Of a stretch of 64,000 bases of DNA, positions 26,964 to 36,274 are shown piece by piece; position 1 is the stretch's first letter, and each line of letters starts with the position of its first letter. Origin of the DNA: Hyphomicrobiales bacterium (GTDB taxonomy: Bacteria > Pseudomonadota > Alphaproteobacteria > Rhizobiales > Rhizobiaceae); NCBI GenBank assembly GCA_900470195.1, contig UEIJ01000007.1, positions 1 through 64,000 on the forward strand, read 5' to 3'. Under the pieces are notes generated by a model, which saw nothing but the letters and a program-made list of their open reading frames with translations, had not been told where the DNA came from and did no database searches. A program made the position numbers and the translations under genes.

Positions 26964-27203
26964 ACAGCCTACCTGGAACATATCATGCTTCCTTGAATTA
27001 TCGAGCGCCCGGACCAAAAACTCTGGATCGCAGCGAAGCACTATCATTCGCAGGAAGAAGTCAATTCGACAGCAATACATAATTATATGAATAAAATCAT
27101 CTAATTTTCCGCCCATATACCTAGTTTTTTCCGACATACAAAAAATTATTTTTCAGACACTTATATAATTCTACATTTTAACTTAATTGTATAAGGAAAT
27201 ATT

Positions 27204-28763
27204 ATGCCGACACTATCAGATAATCCAAAACCGCACTCTAGAGCGCAAGCCGAATATAGACGCTACAACGTTTTAACGGACAATGGTCAAGCAATGCTGG
27301 CCAGCTATAAAAAAGGCATACAAGCAATGCTTGATTTGCCCGCTAGCGATAGAAGAAATTGGTTCAGACACGCATTTATTCATTTTTTTGACTGCCCCCA
27401 CGGCAATTGGTGGTTTCCAGTTTGGCACCGTGCCTACCTATATTGGTTTGAGAACATCATTCGAAAACTCAGCGGTGACGCACTATTCACACTACCTTAT
27501 TGGGATTGGACGGAATGCCCTGAAATTCCAGCAAGTATGTTTGAGGGTGTATTAACACCAACTGATGAAGCCTATCTCCCATATACACAAGACGAGGCAG
27601 TTTTTACAAAATTTATCAAGGGCCCCCTTGAGATTTACTGGAACAGCAGCATGAACACAATGCAAAGCTATCAGATGCAGCTGCGGGGGTACAAATCCTT
27701 TAACGACATGTGGCAAGCTATGCTTGGTTATAATGGAGGCAAAAAAGACCCAGGCAGTGAAGCTTTCGCAACAACAGATAATGCACGATACCTTAAACTA
27801 TTGAAACGCTCCCTAGATCAGAGGACAAAATCAAATGTATCGTTGAACGTTATCGAGGATGCACTAGCACCACAAGAGTTCTATTCTACCGATACTACCC
27901 TTAGCTTCACCAGTGCCAAGACTGATTCTCATGTAGTCATGCCACAGGAAAAGCAGTTTTTTTCCATACTCGAAAACCAGCCACATAATTCGGTGCATAA
28001 TTGCATAGGTGGTGTCGGCCCTCTAGACCCAGGCCCTTATGCTTACATGGCCAATTTTCTATCACCCGTTGATCCCATATTTTTTCTTCACCATGCAAAT
28101 ATTGATAGACTATGGGATGTGTGGGCACGAAAGCAGGAATCACTTAGATTGCCAGATCTTCCCACAAAAATTGAGGATCGTTATCTTTACAAGGAAGATA
28201 GTTTTTTATTTTTTACGAATGAGTTAGGCAATCCCGTAACATCTACTAGAGCTATTAGCTATCATTATATGTCTACATTGGGGTATGACTATGAGCCAGG
28301 CTCTGGAGAAAATATAATAAACACCTCTGTCCGTGCTGATTTAGGTAATTCCTATACATATTATGGCGACGGCGACGGAGATTCCATGTCAATACAAATT
28401 CCGTCCAAGTTCCTAGATCTTACCAACGAAACGAATAAATCTCTGGTCGTTACTATCAGCTTTAAAAGGCCGGACAAAGGACGCGGCTTCGACATCTTGG
28501 TGAATGCTCCCCAAGGTATGACAACCGTCGATACAGACAGTCCATATTACGCAGGTACAGTCGCATTTTTTGGGCCACCAATGAGTGGTATGACAATGTC
28601 AGACGATACAGCGTTTACCATCATTCTTCCCCAAACACTGGAAATTTTTCATACGGCTCACGCGGGTGAATTTGCAACATTGACATTCACGGTAGTGCCC
28701 TCCGTAAACACCCAAGACGAACAACCTCTGATAATCCAAACATTAACGGTGCGAGCATTGTAA
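27204..28763 (+). CDS. Tyrosinase (copper polyphenol oxidase, 519 aa)
   Basis: Type-3 copper enzyme oxidising phenols to quinones. The CuA site is His60 (FIHFFDCPH), His66 (PHGNWW) and His75 (PVWHRAYLYWFE). The CuB site is His261 and His265 (QPHNSVHNCIG) and His297 in SPVDPIFFLHHANIDRLW. A C-terminal beta-rich domain (~385-519) resembles the shielding domain of larger tyrosinases. No signal peptide is visible. The gene and its flanks (~27000-28850) are much more AT-rich than neighbouring core genes, and it interrupts two SMP-30-like sequences, suggesting horizontal gain. The start ATG follows AAGGAAA. A melanin-type pigment is the obvious product but is inferred. Confidence 0.93.
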   Translation: MPTLSDNPKPHSRAQAEYRRYNVLTDNGQAMLASYKKGIQAMLDLPASDRRNWFRHAFIHFFDCPHGNWWFPVWHRAYLYWFENIIRKLSGDALFTLPYWDWTECPEIPASMFEGVLTPTDEAYLPYTQDEAVFTKFIKGPLEIYWNSSMNTMQSYQMQLRGYKSFNDMWQAMLGYNGGKKDPGSEAFATTDNARYLKLLKRSLDQRTKSNVSLNVIEDALAPQEFYSTDTTLSFTSAKTDSHVVMPQEKQFFSILENQPHNSVHNCIGGVGPLDPGPYAYMANFLSPVDPIFFLHHANIDRLWDVWARKQESLRLPDLPTKIEDRYLYKEDSFLFFTNELGNPVTSTRAISYHYMSTLGYDYEPGSGENIINTSVRADLGNSYTYYGDGDGDSMSIQIPSKFLDLTNETNKSLVVTISFKRPDKGRGFDILVNAPQGMTTVDTDSPYYAGTVAFFGPPMSGMTMSDDTAFTIILPQTLEIFHTAHAGEFATLTFTVVPSVNTQDEQPLIIQTLTVRAL

Positions 28764-29064
28764 TAGTTTGACCCAGGATTAATAAGACAACTCCTTGATC
28801 CTGGATTGGACCCTGCTCCAAATGAACTGGATGATTACGACAGACCAGTCCGCTGCTTCTGCAAGTCGATTCTGCTTTCGTCGGACCGGATGTGACGGCG
28901 GTGATTGTCATAAGCTTACATGAAAGCCTGGACCGTGAGGCCCGTCAGTCTGGCTCTGGAGCATGATTCCGAAAAGAGGAAACCGGTGTCGGATAGAATC
29001 ACACTCAGACAAAAGCTCAGAGCGGGTGACGTTTCGACTTAAAAACATCCCGCTGCGACCAGCA
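28764..29064. other. Junction region downstream of tyrosinase
   Basis: About 300 bp without an intact gene. The first ~100 bp is AT-rich and seems to belong with the tyrosinase segment. It then becomes an SMP-30 remnant (28874-28945), followed by a half copy of a rhizobial palindromic repeat (GAGCATGATTCCGAAAAG, from 28959) and the start of the terminator. Confidence 0.5.
28874..28945 (+). pseudogene. SMP-30 lactonase gene remnant
   Basis: GCTTTCGTCGGACCGGATG and the following ~50 bases match 26811-26884 of the intact SMP-30 gene at roughly 80% by eye, and translate to AFVGPDVTAVIVISLHESLD in the same frame as AFVGPDATAMIVTSAHEGLD there. The upstream part of the gene is missing, replaced by the tyrosinase segment, and the end is lost in a palindromic repeat. 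Confidence 0.75.
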
Positions 29065-29096
29065 AATCAAAAGGGCCCTTGCGGGCCCTTTTGATT
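29065..29096. terminator. Bidirectional rho-independent terminator
   Basis: 14-bp perfect stem AATCAAAAGGGCCC / GGGCCCTTTTGATT with a TTGC loop. A/T runs on both sides allow termination of the rightward genes and of the leftward gene ending at 29095, whose stop codon overlaps the stem. Confidence 0.85.
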
Positions 29097-29382
29097 AAAT
29101 ACCTTCCACGATGAGTATCTCGCCGTCGGCGACCTCCTGCCGGATCGCCTTGGCGGCTTGATATTCGGGAGAATTGTAGCAATCGAGCGCGTGCTGCATG
29201 GTCTCGAATTCGATGATAACATTGCGGGCGCGGCCTTGTCCCTCAACGGCTTCAGCCTTGCCGCCGCGTGCGATGAAATTTGCGCCATAACGCTCAAAGG
29301 CCGGTTTTGCCGTCGAAACATAGTCCTTGTATCGCTCGGGGTCACGGACGTCCACGCGGGCAATCCAATAGGCTTTCGTCAT
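29095..29382 (-). CDS. DUF1330 family protein (95 aa)
   Basis: Small dimeric alpha-beta barrel protein of the DUF1330 family. Typical marks are the N-terminal KAYWIARVDVRDPERYKDYV, the central FIARGGKAEAVEG and FETMQHALDCYNSPEYQAAK. Function is unknown; members are common in alphaproteobacteria. It follows pyrF by 21 bp on the same strand and probably shares its transcript, ending at the terminator at 29065-29096. Length is complete for the family. Confidence 0.9.
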   Translation of the reverse strand: MTKAYWIARVDVRDPERYKDYVSTAKPAFERYGANFIARGGKAEAVEGQGRARNVIIEFETMQHALDCYNSPEYQAAKAIRQEVADGEILIVEGI

Positions 29383-29403
29383 GCTTTCCTCCTCGAAAAT
29401 TAT

Positions 29404-30105
29404 TTACGCAACCGAGCGCATTTCTTCCAGAATGGCAAGGGCTGTCGCTCTGCGATCGGTCGCACCGACGATCGGTCGGGCAACGACAAGATGGCTGGCT
29501 CCGGCCTTCAAGGCATCCGCTGGCGTCATGACTCGCTTCTGATCGCCCTTCTCCGCCCCTGCGGGACGAATGCCCGGCGTGACGATGGCCATGTCCGGAC
29601 CAATGGCCTGACGGATGGCGGCGGCTTCAACCGCGGATGCGACAATGCCGCCCATGCCCGCCTCGCACGCCTGACGCGCGCGCTTCAGGACCAGCGTTTC
29701 CGCGTTGTCGGCATAGCCCGCTTCGCGCAGATCGGCATTGTCCATCGAGGTCAGCACCGTCACGCCGAGCAGGCAAATATCTGATCCCTTGGCGGCTTCG
29801 ACCGCAGCGCGCATAGCTTTTGGATAGGCATGCAGCGTGAGCATCGAAACGCCCATCTTCGCGACATTCTCCACGCCCTTGGCGATGGTGTTGTCGATAT
29901 CGAGCAGCTTCATGTCGAGGAAGACTTTCTTCTTCGCCGCAATCAGGCTCTTCGCAAAATCGAGGCCGCCCGCAAAAACCAGCTGATAGCCGATCTTGTA
30001 GAAGGAGACCGCATCACCGAGTTCCTCAACGGCTTTTTCCGCTTCGGCGATAGTTGGCACGTCGAGGCCCACGATCAGCTGATCGCGCAATTCTGTCGTC
30101 GTCAT
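29404..30105 (-). CDS. pyrF: Orotidine 5'-phosphate decarboxylase
   Basis: Last step of de novo UMP synthesis. This is a TIM-barrel decarboxylase with IVGLDVPT (substrate Asp), the catalytic [17 protein letters not shown] (DxKxxDI), [10 protein letters not shown] and [10 protein letters not shown] for phosphate binding near the C-terminus. The start is placed at ATG 30105 (MTTTELRDQ), giving 233 aa, because GGAGAAT precedes it. The longer frame back to 30225 runs into a palindromic repeat and is not protein-like. The DUF1330 gene follows in the same transcript. Confidence 0.96.
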   Translation of the reverse strand: MTTTELRDQLIVGLDVPTIAEAEKAVEELGDAVSFYKIGYQLVFAGGLDFAKSLIAAKKKVFLDMKLLDIDNTIAKGVENVAKMGVSMLTLHAYPKAMRAAVEAAKGSDICLLGVTVLTSMDNADLREAGYADNAETLVLKRARQACEAGMGGIVASAVEAAAIRQAIGPDMAIVTPGIRPAGAEKGDQKRVMTPADALKAGASHLVVARPIVGATDRRATALAILEEMRSVA

Positions 30106-30181
30106 GAAATTCTCCGCTGCGAATTTATCTTGAGCGGGATCCATTTCACGTTGAACATCATCCCGCCCAAGCATTTTGCTT

Positions 30182-30231
30182 GAGCATGATCTTTTCCGAA
30201 AACGGTGCCCACTTTTCGGGATCATGCTCTA
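30182..30231. repeat. Rhizobial palindromic (REP-like) repeat
   Basis: An imperfect ~50-bp palindrome beginning GAGCATGATCTTTTCCGAAA and ending CGGGATCATGCTC. Related copies or parts lie at 28959-28994, 32762-32810, 51587-51631 and 56321-56367. Such intergenic palindromes are abundant in Brucella, Ochrobactrum and other Rhizobiales. It sits between the FMN reductase gene and pyrF. Confidence 0.75.
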
Positions 30232-30295
30232 ATCGCACAACAAGGCGCGGTACGAAAGATACCGCGCCCTGAAATATGCAGATTGAACGGGAGAA

Positions 30296-30862
30296 TCAGC
30301 CGACCCGGCTGATCACGCTCTGGCAGACGGCAGTGAGCATCTTGGCGCTGCGCTCGTCCTTGAGCGTGCCGTCCTCGTTGAATGCCACCGAGGCGCGACC
30401 GACCGAGCATTGTTCGGTCACGACCTGCGTTCCAACCGCCATCAACACCGCGCGCAGATGATAAAGTCCGCGCATACCGGCGAATATGCCGTCCGACGTC
30501 GAGCACAGACCCACCGTGAGCCCGCTATAGGGGCGAAGCGGCTGGTCGCCGTCCCTGGAAATGCGGCTGATCCAATCGAGCGTGTTCTTCAGCAGCGGCG
30601 GGATTGAGGCATTATATTCCGGCGAGCAGATCAGAAGCGCGTCGTGTTCGGCAAACAGCCGACCGAGCTTCATGGCGTTTTCTGGAACGCCATGCTCCTT
30701 TTCCAGATTCTGGTCCATCAAGGGCAGCGGATAATCGGCAAGCGTGATACGCGTGACCTCAGCGCCTTGCGTCCGCAATTCCTTTTCGGCGGCATCCGCC
30801 ATATGGCCGGAAAAAGCGCCGATGCGAACCGAGCCCGCGAAGACGAGAATACGTGCAGTCAT
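30296..30862 (-). CDS. NADPH-dependent FMN reductase family protein (188 aa)
   Basis: Flavodoxin-like fold reductase. It has VFAGSVRIGAFSGHMADAA near the N-terminus (FMN phosphate loop), PLMDQNLEKEHGVPENAM and CSPEYNASIPPLLKNTLDW (~79-97), the signature that packs on the flavin ring in NAD(P)H:FMN or quinone reductases. It probably reduces FMN, quinones or azo compounds in the cytoplasm; the physiological acceptor is unknown. It follows pmtA by 18 bp on the same strand, so the two may be cotranscribed. Confidence 0.88.
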   Translation of the reverse strand: MTARILVFAGSVRIGAFSGHMADAAEKELRTQGAEVTRITLADYPLPLMDQNLEKEHGVPENAMKLGRLFAEHDALLICSPEYNASIPPLLKNTLDWISRISRDGDQPLRPYSGLTVGLCSTSDGIFAGMRGLYHLRAVLMAVGTQVVTEQCSVGRASVAFNEDGTLKDERSAKMLTAVCQSVISRVG

Positions 30863-30880
30863 GAAAAGCCTCGTGCGAAA

Positions 30881-31495
30881 TTAGACCAATGGGCTGCGAT
30901 AAACCCAGAGCTGTGCCGGTGGCACATTCCGCACCACGAAATCATAGTGCTGGACGACATAGTTGCCGCGACCGGCTGGAACCGGCGGCAGGGGACCATA
31001 GGTGATCTGCATCAGGGGCCGGCCCCGTGGAATGCGCGAAAGCAGACTTTCCACCAGCTGGACGCGCCGGTCCACTGGGAAATTCAGCATCGGCACGGCA
31101 GAAATGATGCAGTCGAACTTCTGGTCCTTCTTCTCACCCAGCGCGGCGTCGAGATCGAATGCATCGCCCTGAATGATGTTGACCTCTGGAAAAGTCGTAT
31201 TCAGGTGGTCCACAAAATCCTGCGAATATTCGATGGAATAAAGGTCGGCAGGTTTCACGCCCTGTTTCAGGATCGCCTTGGTGATGACGCCCGTACCCGG
31301 TCCGAGCTCCAGAACCGGAAGCCCGGAACCGATGTCGATGACGCTAGCCATGCGGCGCGCTGTAATGGAGCTCGTGGGCAAAATGGCCCCAACGGCTTTC
31401 GGCCCGTCAATCCATCCCTTGAAAAAACGGATCTCCTCATCGAACTTAGCGGCCAGTTTCCTGCCGAGCTGTCCTGCCATTCTTGCTGCTCCCAT
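30881..31495 (-). CDS. pmtA: Phosphatidylethanolamine N-methyltransferase, Sinorhizobium type
   Basis: SAM-dependent methyltransferase (204 aa) of the class that methylates phosphatidylethanolamine stepwise to phosphatidylcholine in rhizobia and Brucella. It shows FDEEIRFFKGWIDGPKAVGA, ILPTSSITARRMA, motif I VLELGPGTGVITKAIL (~66-81), YSIEYSQDFVDHL, IIQGDAF and SAVPMLNFP (post-I region). No membrane helices are needed. The start could be ATG 31480 (MAGQLG), which has GGGAG at -10, instead of 31495. The alternative of a KsgA-like rRNA methylase is less likely given the N-terminus. It lies downstream of dnaJ, after dnaJ's terminator. Confidence 0.85.
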   Translation of the reverse strand: MGAARMAGQLGRKLAAKFDEEIRFFKGWIDGPKAVGAILPTSSITARRMASVIDIGSGLPVLELGPGTGVITKAILKQGVKPADLYSIEYSQDFVDHLNTTFPEVNIIQGDAFDLDAALGEKKDQKFDCIISAVPMLNFPVDRRVQLVESLLSRIPRGRPLMQITYGPLPPVPAGRGNYVVQHYDFVVRNVPPAQLWVYRSPLV

Positions 31496-31564
31496 TGTCG
31501 TTATTGGACAAGTTTATGCCGCTTTAAATTCCTTAAGCAAGGCGGGAATAAGGAAAAGAACAAA

Positions 31565-31587
31565 AAAGGGAGCCGAAGGCTCCCTTT
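31565..31587 (-). terminator. dnaJ terminator
   Basis: 10-bp stem AAAGGGAGCC / GGCTCCCTTT with a GAA loop, flanked by A/T runs, 2 bp after the dnaJ stop codon. It separates dnaKJ transcription from pmtA. Confidence 0.85.
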
Positions 31588-31588
31588 A

Positions 31589-32722
31589 TTACTCTCCGAT
31601 ACCTTCGAAGAATTCCTTCATTCTTGAGAAGAACCCCGCTGATTTCGGGCTGTTCTCCTGCGAGGAAAGTTTTTCGAACTCTTCGAGCAGTTCTCGCTGG
31701 CGTTTGGACAGGTTCTGCGGCGTCTCGATATCGATTTGTATATATAGATCGCCGACAGCTGCCTGACGCAGTACGGGCATACCCTTGCCCTTGAGGCGGA
31801 ACTGCTTGCCGTTTTGCGTGCCTTCCGGGACCTTGACCCGCGTCTGCGTGCCATCGAGCGTCGATACTTCGAACTGCCCGCCAAGTGCTGCCGTCGTCAT
31901 TGAGATCGGCACCTTGCAATAGAGGTCCGAGCCGTCGCGCTGGAAAAATTCATGCGGCTTGACGGAAAGGAAAATGTAGAGATCGCCCGACGGGCCACCG
32001 CGCATACCGGCTTCGCCTTCACCGGCAAGACGGATACGGGTGCCGTCTTCGATGCCTGCCGGAATATTGACCGACAGTGAACGTTCCTGCGTGACGCGAC
32101 CCTGACCATGGCACTTGCCGCAAGGGTCCTTGATGATCTGCCCGCGGCCATTACAGGTCGGACAGGTGCGCTCCACCGAGAAAAAGCCTTGGGCAGCGCG
32201 GACACGGCCCGAACCCGAACACATGGTACAGGTGGTGGGCTGCGAACCGGCCTTCGCGCCGGAACCGGAGCACTCGTCGCAGGTAATGGAGGTCGGAACG
32301 CGTATCTGTGCGGTCTTGCCCGCATAGGCCTCTTCGAGCGACACCTCCATGTTGTAGCGAAGATCGGCGCCGCGTTCGCGTCCGCCACTGGAGCGACGGC
32401 GACCGCCGCCCATCATCTCGCCAAAAATGTCTTCGAAGATATCGGCAAAACCGCCGCCACCGGCAAAACCATTGCCGAAACCGCCACCCATGCCGCCATT
32501 TTCAAAGGCTGCGTGGCCAAACCGGTCGTAGGCGGCCCGCTTCTGCGGGTCCTTCAGCGTTTCGTAAGCCTCGCCGATTTCCTTGAACTTGCGTTCAGCC
32601 TCCGGATTATCCGGATTGCGATCCGGATGATATTCCATGGCGAGTTTGCGAAAGGCCGTCTTCAGGGTCTTGTCGTCGGCTGTTCTTTCAACACCCAGAG
32701 CTTCGTAGTAGTCGATCTTCAT
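31589..32722 (-). CDS. dnaJ: Chaperone DnaJ (Hsp40)
   Basis: Co-chaperone that delivers unfolded proteins to DnaK and stimulates its ATPase. All parts of a type-I DnaJ are present: J domain (1-70) with YHPDRNPDN (HPD motif ~33-35), Gly/Phe region with [15 protein letters not shown], four CxxCxGxG zinc motifs ([32 protein letters not shown]; ~147-210) and the C-terminal substrate domains. At 377 aa it has the usual length. It is downstream of dnaK with a 400-bp gap, so it may have its own promoter besides read-through. Confidence 0.98.
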   Translation of the reverse strand: MKIDYYEALGVERTADDKTLKTAFRKLAMEYHPDRNPDNPEAERKFKEIGEAYETLKDPQKRAAYDRFGHAAFENGGMGGGFGNGFAGGGGFADIFEDIFGEMMGGGRRRSSGGRERGADLRYNMEVSLEEAYAGKTAQIRVPTSITCDECSGSGAKAGSQPTTCTMCSGSGRVRAAQGFFSVERTCPTCNGRGQIIKDPCGKCHGQGRVTQERSLSVNIPAGIEDGTRIRLAGEGEAGMRGGPSGDLYIFLSVKPHEFFQRDGSDLYCKVPISMTTAALGGQFEVSTLDGTQTRVKVPEGTQNGKQFRLKGKGMPVLRQAAVGDLYIQIDIETPQNLSKRQRELLEEFEKLSSQENSPKSAGFFSRMKEFFEGIGE

Positions 32723-33123
32723 CAGTTCGTTATCCCGGCGACAGGAACGCGCCTTTTGTTTTCACGGACATCGTATCCCGAAACCGGTCCCCACATTCGT
32801 GCGATACGCCCCGAAGCATTCAACACTCGTCAGGGGCCAGCGTTTCCAATTGTTCATCGATCGAAGTGCGTTCCGACCCATATGTCGGAGGAGCACTCCG
32901 GGTTTCAGTATCAGCACCCACTTTGCCCGAAACCGCCTCGTGCTTTTCAAGATGTATGCAGGCCAGAGCTATTTTTCAAATGGAGGCTTTGCCCGATGCT
33001 TCCATCGGAATTCCACCGACACCGGCCTCTATGCAGGCTTATACAAAACCTGCGAATATGAACATCTCGAAAATTGGCAAAAGCCCGGGGCAAACCCCGG
33101 GCTTGAGCGTATTGAGCCTGAAA
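32723..33123. other. dnaK-dnaJ intergenic region with degenerate palindromes
   Basis: 400 bp without a real gene. It contains two degenerate relatives of the rhizobial palindromic repeat (around 32762-32810 and 32890-32945) and, at its dnaK end, a strong hairpin at 33081-33104. Open frames crossing it on the plus strand are shadows of dnaJ and dnaK codons. Confidence 0.5.
33081..33104 (-). terminator. dnaK terminator
   Basis: Perfect 10-bp GC-rich stem AAGCCCGGGG / CCCCGGGCTT with a 4-nt loop, 20 bp after the dnaK stop. The following tract on the minus strand (TTGCCAATTTT) is only moderately T-rich, so some read-through to dnaJ is possible. Confidence 0.75.
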
Positions 33124-35034
33124 TTACGACTTCTTCTTGTCGTCGTCGATTTCTTCATAATCGGCGTCGACAACATCGTCGTTCGAAGCCTTTTCTTCGC
33201 TACCGCCGGCAGCGCCGGTTTCAGCAGCCTGAGCAGCTTCGTACATGGCCTGACCGAGCTTCATGGAAGCTTCCGCGAGCGTCTGCGTCTTGGCCTTGAT
33301 GTCGTCGGCATCATCGCCCTCGAGCGCGGTCTTGAGGCCTGCGAGAGCATCCTCAATGGCCTTCTTGTCCTCAGCTGAAACCTTGTCACCATATTCGCTC
33401 AGCGACTTTTCGGTCGAGTGAACGAGGCTTTCACCCTGGTTCTTGGCTTCAACAGCCTCGCGGCGCTTCTTGTCGGCTTCGGCATTCGCCTCGGCGTCCT
33501 TGACCATCTTTTCGATGTCGGCATCGCTCAAACCACCAGATGCCTGAATGCGGATCTGGTGTTCCTTGCCGGTGCCCTTGTCCTTGGCCGTGACGTTGAC
33601 AATGCCGTTGGCGTCAATGTCGAAAGTCACTTCGATCTGCGGCACGCCACGCGGTGCGGGCGGAATGCCGACGAGGTCGAACTGGCCGAGCATCTTGTTG
33701 TCGGCAGCCATTTCACGCTCGCCCTGGAAGACGCGGATCGTCACGGCCGACTGGTTGTCCTCGGCGGTGGAGAAGGTCTGCGACTTCTTGGTTGGGATCG
33801 TGGTGTTGCGGTCGATCAGACGGGTGAACACGCCGCCCAGCGTTTCGATGCCGAGCGAAAGCGGGGTCACGTCGAGCAGCAGAACGTCCTTCACGTCGCC
33901 CTGCAGAACGCCTGCCTGAATTGCCGCGCCCATGGCGACGACTTCGTCAGGGTTGACGCCCTTGTGCGGCTCCTTGCCGAAGAAGGCTTTCACGACTTCC
34001 TGAATCTTCGGCATGCGGGTCATGCCGCCGACCAGAATAACTTCGTCGATTTCGCCAGCCTTGAGGCCGGCATCCTTCAGCGCTGCCTTGCAAGGCTCGA
34101 TGGTGCGCTGGACGAGATCATCGACCAGGCTTTCGAACTTGGCGCGCGACAGCTTGATGGCAAGGTGCTTCGGACCGGTGGCGTCCGCCGTGATGAACGG
34201 CAGGTTAACCTCGGTCTGCTGCGAGGACGACAGTTCGATCTTGGCCTTTTCGGCAGCTTCCTTGAGGCGCTGTAGAGCGAGCTTGTCGTTCTTGAGGTCG
34301 ATGCCGCTTTCCTTCTTGAACTCGGAAACGAGGTATTCCACCAGACGCATGTCAAAGTCTTCACCGCCGAGGAAGGTGTCGCCGTTGGTCGACTTCACTT
34401 CAAAGACGCCATCGCCAATTTCGAGAACCGACACGTCGAAGGTGCCGCCACCAAGGTCGTAGACGGCGATGGTCTTGCCATCGTTCTTGTCCAGACCGTA
34501 AGCGAGCGCAGCCGCAGTCGGCTCATTGATGATGCGCAGCACTTCAAGACCAGCGATCTTGCCGGCATCCTTGGTTGCCTGGCGCTGAGCGTCGTTGAAG
34601 TAGGCCGGAACGGTGATGACAGCCTGCGTGACGGTTTCGCCGAGATAGGACTCAGCCGTTTCCTTCATCTTCTGAAGGATCATCGCAGAGACCTGCGACG
34701 GGGAATATTTCTTGCCGTGGACTTCAACCCAGGCGTCGCCATTATCGCCCTTGACGATCTGGTATGGAACCAGGCCCTTGTCCTTGGTAACCATCGGGTC
34801 GTCAAAACGGCGGCCGATCAGGCGCTTGACCGCAAAAATGGTACCTTCCGGATTGGTGACAGCCTGACGCTTTGCAGGCTGACCAATGAGACGTTCGTCA
34901 CTGTCGCTGAATGCAACGATCGAAGGGGTTGTACGCGCACCTTCGGCATTTTCGATGACCTTCGCGCTTTTGCCGTCCATGACGGATACGCAGGAGTTGG
35001 TCGTTCCCAGATCGATACCAATAACTTTAGCCAT
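33124..35034 (-). CDS. dnaK: Chaperone DnaK (Hsp70)
   Basis: ATP-driven Hsp70 chaperone. The start is set at ATG 35034 ([10 protein letters not shown]), 4 codons inside the longest frame, because GGAGAG lies just upstream; this gives 636 aa. Nucleotide-binding motifs are [62 protein letters not shown] and [12 protein letters not shown]. The substrate domain (~390-505) and helical lid follow, ending in an acidic [10 protein letters not shown] tail. An RpoH-type promoter is visible at 35179-35208. It works with DnaJ downstream. Confidence 0.98.
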   Translation of the reverse strand: MAKVIGIDLGTTNSCVSVMDGKSAKVIENAEGARTTPSIVAFSDSDERLIGQPAKRQAVTNPEGTIFAVKRLIGRRFDDPMVTKDKGLVPYQIVKGDNGDAWVEVHGKKYSPSQVSAMILQKMKETAESYLGETVTQAVITVPAYFNDAQRQATKDAGKIAGLEVLRIINEPTAAALAYGLDKNDGKTIAVYDLGGGTFDVSVLEIGDGVFEVKSTNGDTFLGGEDFDMRLVEYLVSEFKKESGIDLKNDKLALQRLKEAAEKAKIELSSSQQTEVNLPFITADATGPKHLAIKLSRAKFESLVDDLVQRTIEPCKAALKDAGLKAGEIDEVILVGGMTRMPKIQEVVKAFFGKEPHKGVNPDEVVAMGAAIQAGVLQGDVKDVLLLDVTPLSLGIETLGGVFTRLIDRNTTIPTKKSQTFSTAEDNQSAVTIRVFQGEREMAADNKMLGQFDLVGIPPAPRGVPQIEVTFDIDANGIVNVTAKDKGTGKEHQIRIQASGGLSDADIEKMVKDAEANAEADKKRREAVEAKNQGESLVHSTEKSLSEYGDKVSAEDKKAIEDALAGLKTALEGDDADDIKAKTQTLAEASMKLGQAMYEAAQAAETGAAGGSEEKASNDDVVDADYEEIDDDKKKS

Positions 35035-35178
35035 ATTTCTCTCCATTCAGCAAACCGCCAAGACCTCTACCGAGCGTTCCATGGGCGGTTCCTATCGGTT
35101 TCACAATGCTCTTTTCACGATGCGCATCCGGATACCGCTCCCGGTTTCCAGACGCACATCAATGCCCTGTGCGAGGCG

Positions 35179-35208
35179 TATATAAGAAACGCGGTTTTTC
35201 ACTGCAAG
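35179..35208 (-). promoter_or_regulatory. RpoH (sigma-32) type heat-shock promoter of dnaK
   Basis: On the minus strand: CTTGCA (35208-35203), then after 18 bp from CTTG the element CTTATATA (35186-35179). This fits the alphaproteobacterial heat-shock consensus CTTG-N17/18-CYTATNT. It lies ~145 bp upstream of the dnaK start codon, giving a long untranslated leader. Confidence 0.65.
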
Positions 35209-35258
35209 TCACAAGAGCCGGACAAAGACAGATTCCTTGCCCGATATTCCTTACAGGA

Positions 35259-36251
35259 TCAACGGACTGTCTCGCTCACGCCGGTTTTGCCCGCACGATA
35301 GATCGCGTCGATGAACTGCTGGTTCGCCTTCGAGTTCTCGAGCGAGAACAGCCGCGCATCCCTGTCGCCCTGCGCGGCCCGCACAAAGCTTTCAGCCTGC
35401 AGCTGATAATGATTGGCATCACCGAACGACCATTCGCTTGCCGTGGTGTGACCCGCATCGAAAAGCGCAATGCCGCCATGACCGTATTTGCCGGTATTGA
35501 AAGGCGCGTAGACTTCGATGAAGCCCTTGTCGCCATGGAAAACCATTGTCTGGCGTCCTGCAAGCTGCGTCGCGACGTAGAAGGTCAGATCGAAGCCGTC
35601 GAAACGGGCCGAAACATTGGCGTAGCGGTCTGTACCGAAGGCGGGATCATACTCCACCGACGCCTGGACCGATAGCGGCTCCTGACCCGTGACCATGCGG
35701 GTGACCACAGTCGGATAGACGCCGATATCCGGCAGAGCACCGCCGCCCAGTTCCGGCTGGTTGCGCATATTACCCGGATCGACATTGAAATAGGAAAAGA
35801 CACCCTGCACATGCCGAAGCCTGCCGATGGCGCCTTCGGCCAGAAGTTCCTGCAGCTTGATCCACTGGGGATGGTAATAGACCATGAAGGCTTCAGCTAT
35901 GGTGACCTTATGCTCGTCCCTGGCCGCGATGAGCTGGTCTATATCATCGGCCTTGAGCGCGATCGGCTTTTCGCACAGGACATGCTTGCCCGCTTCCGCC
36001 GCCTTGCGGCTCCATTCGATATGCTGCGAAGTCGGCAGCGGAATATAGACGCCATCGACAGCGTCGCTTGCGAGAAGCTCTTCATAGGAACCAAATGCCA
36101 GCGGCGCACCGAAACGGTCGGCGACAGCACGCGCACGCGACTGATCACGGCTTGCGACGGCATGAACGACGCCATTCTCGGAAGCGCAAAGTGCTGGAAT
36201 CACCTGCGTGACACCAATCTTGGCGGTTGAAAGAATACCCCAACGAAACAT
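35259..36251 (-). CDS. Gfo/Idh/MocA-family oxidoreductase (330 aa)
   Basis: NAD(P)-dependent sugar or cyclitol dehydrogenase-like protein. The N-terminal Rossmann region is FRWGILSTAKIGVTQVIPAL, followed by VAVASRD-like AVASRDQSRARAVADRFG. The CEKPIAL box (~93-99) holds the conserved lysine. The C-terminal alpha-beta domain includes GGGALPDIGVYPT with the usual Asp-x-x-x-Tyr region. The physiological substrate cannot be told. It lies upstream of dnaK in the same direction, ending ~50 bp before the heat-shock promoter, and is separated from the nucleotidyltransferase gene by 23 bp. Confidence 0.9.
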   Translation of the reverse strand: MFRWGILSTAKIGVTQVIPALCASENGVVHAVASRDQSRARAVADRFGAPLAFGSYEELLASDAVDGVYIPLPTSQHIEWSRKAAEAGKHVLCEKPIALKADDIDQLIAARDEHKVTIAEAFMVYYHPQWIKLQELLAEGAIGRLRHVQGVFSYFNVDPGNMRNQPELGGGALPDIGVYPTVVTRMVTGQEPLSVQASVEYDPAFGTDRYANVSARFDGFDLTFYVATQLAGRQTMVFHGDKGFIEVYAPFNTGKYGHGGIALFDAGHTTASEWSFGDANHYQLQAESFVRAAQGDRDARLFSLENSKANQQFIDAIYRAGKTGVSETVR

Positions 36252-36274
36252 GCAATTCCCTCATTCTTATGAAC

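Noticed and set aside
30106..30225. N-terminal extension of pyrF
   Set aside because: Encoded by a palindromic repeat; the real start at 30105 has a good ribosome site.
33418..34275. Long plus-strand open frame opposite dnaK
   Set aside because: Antisense shadow of dnaK codon bias; no similarity and no start signal.
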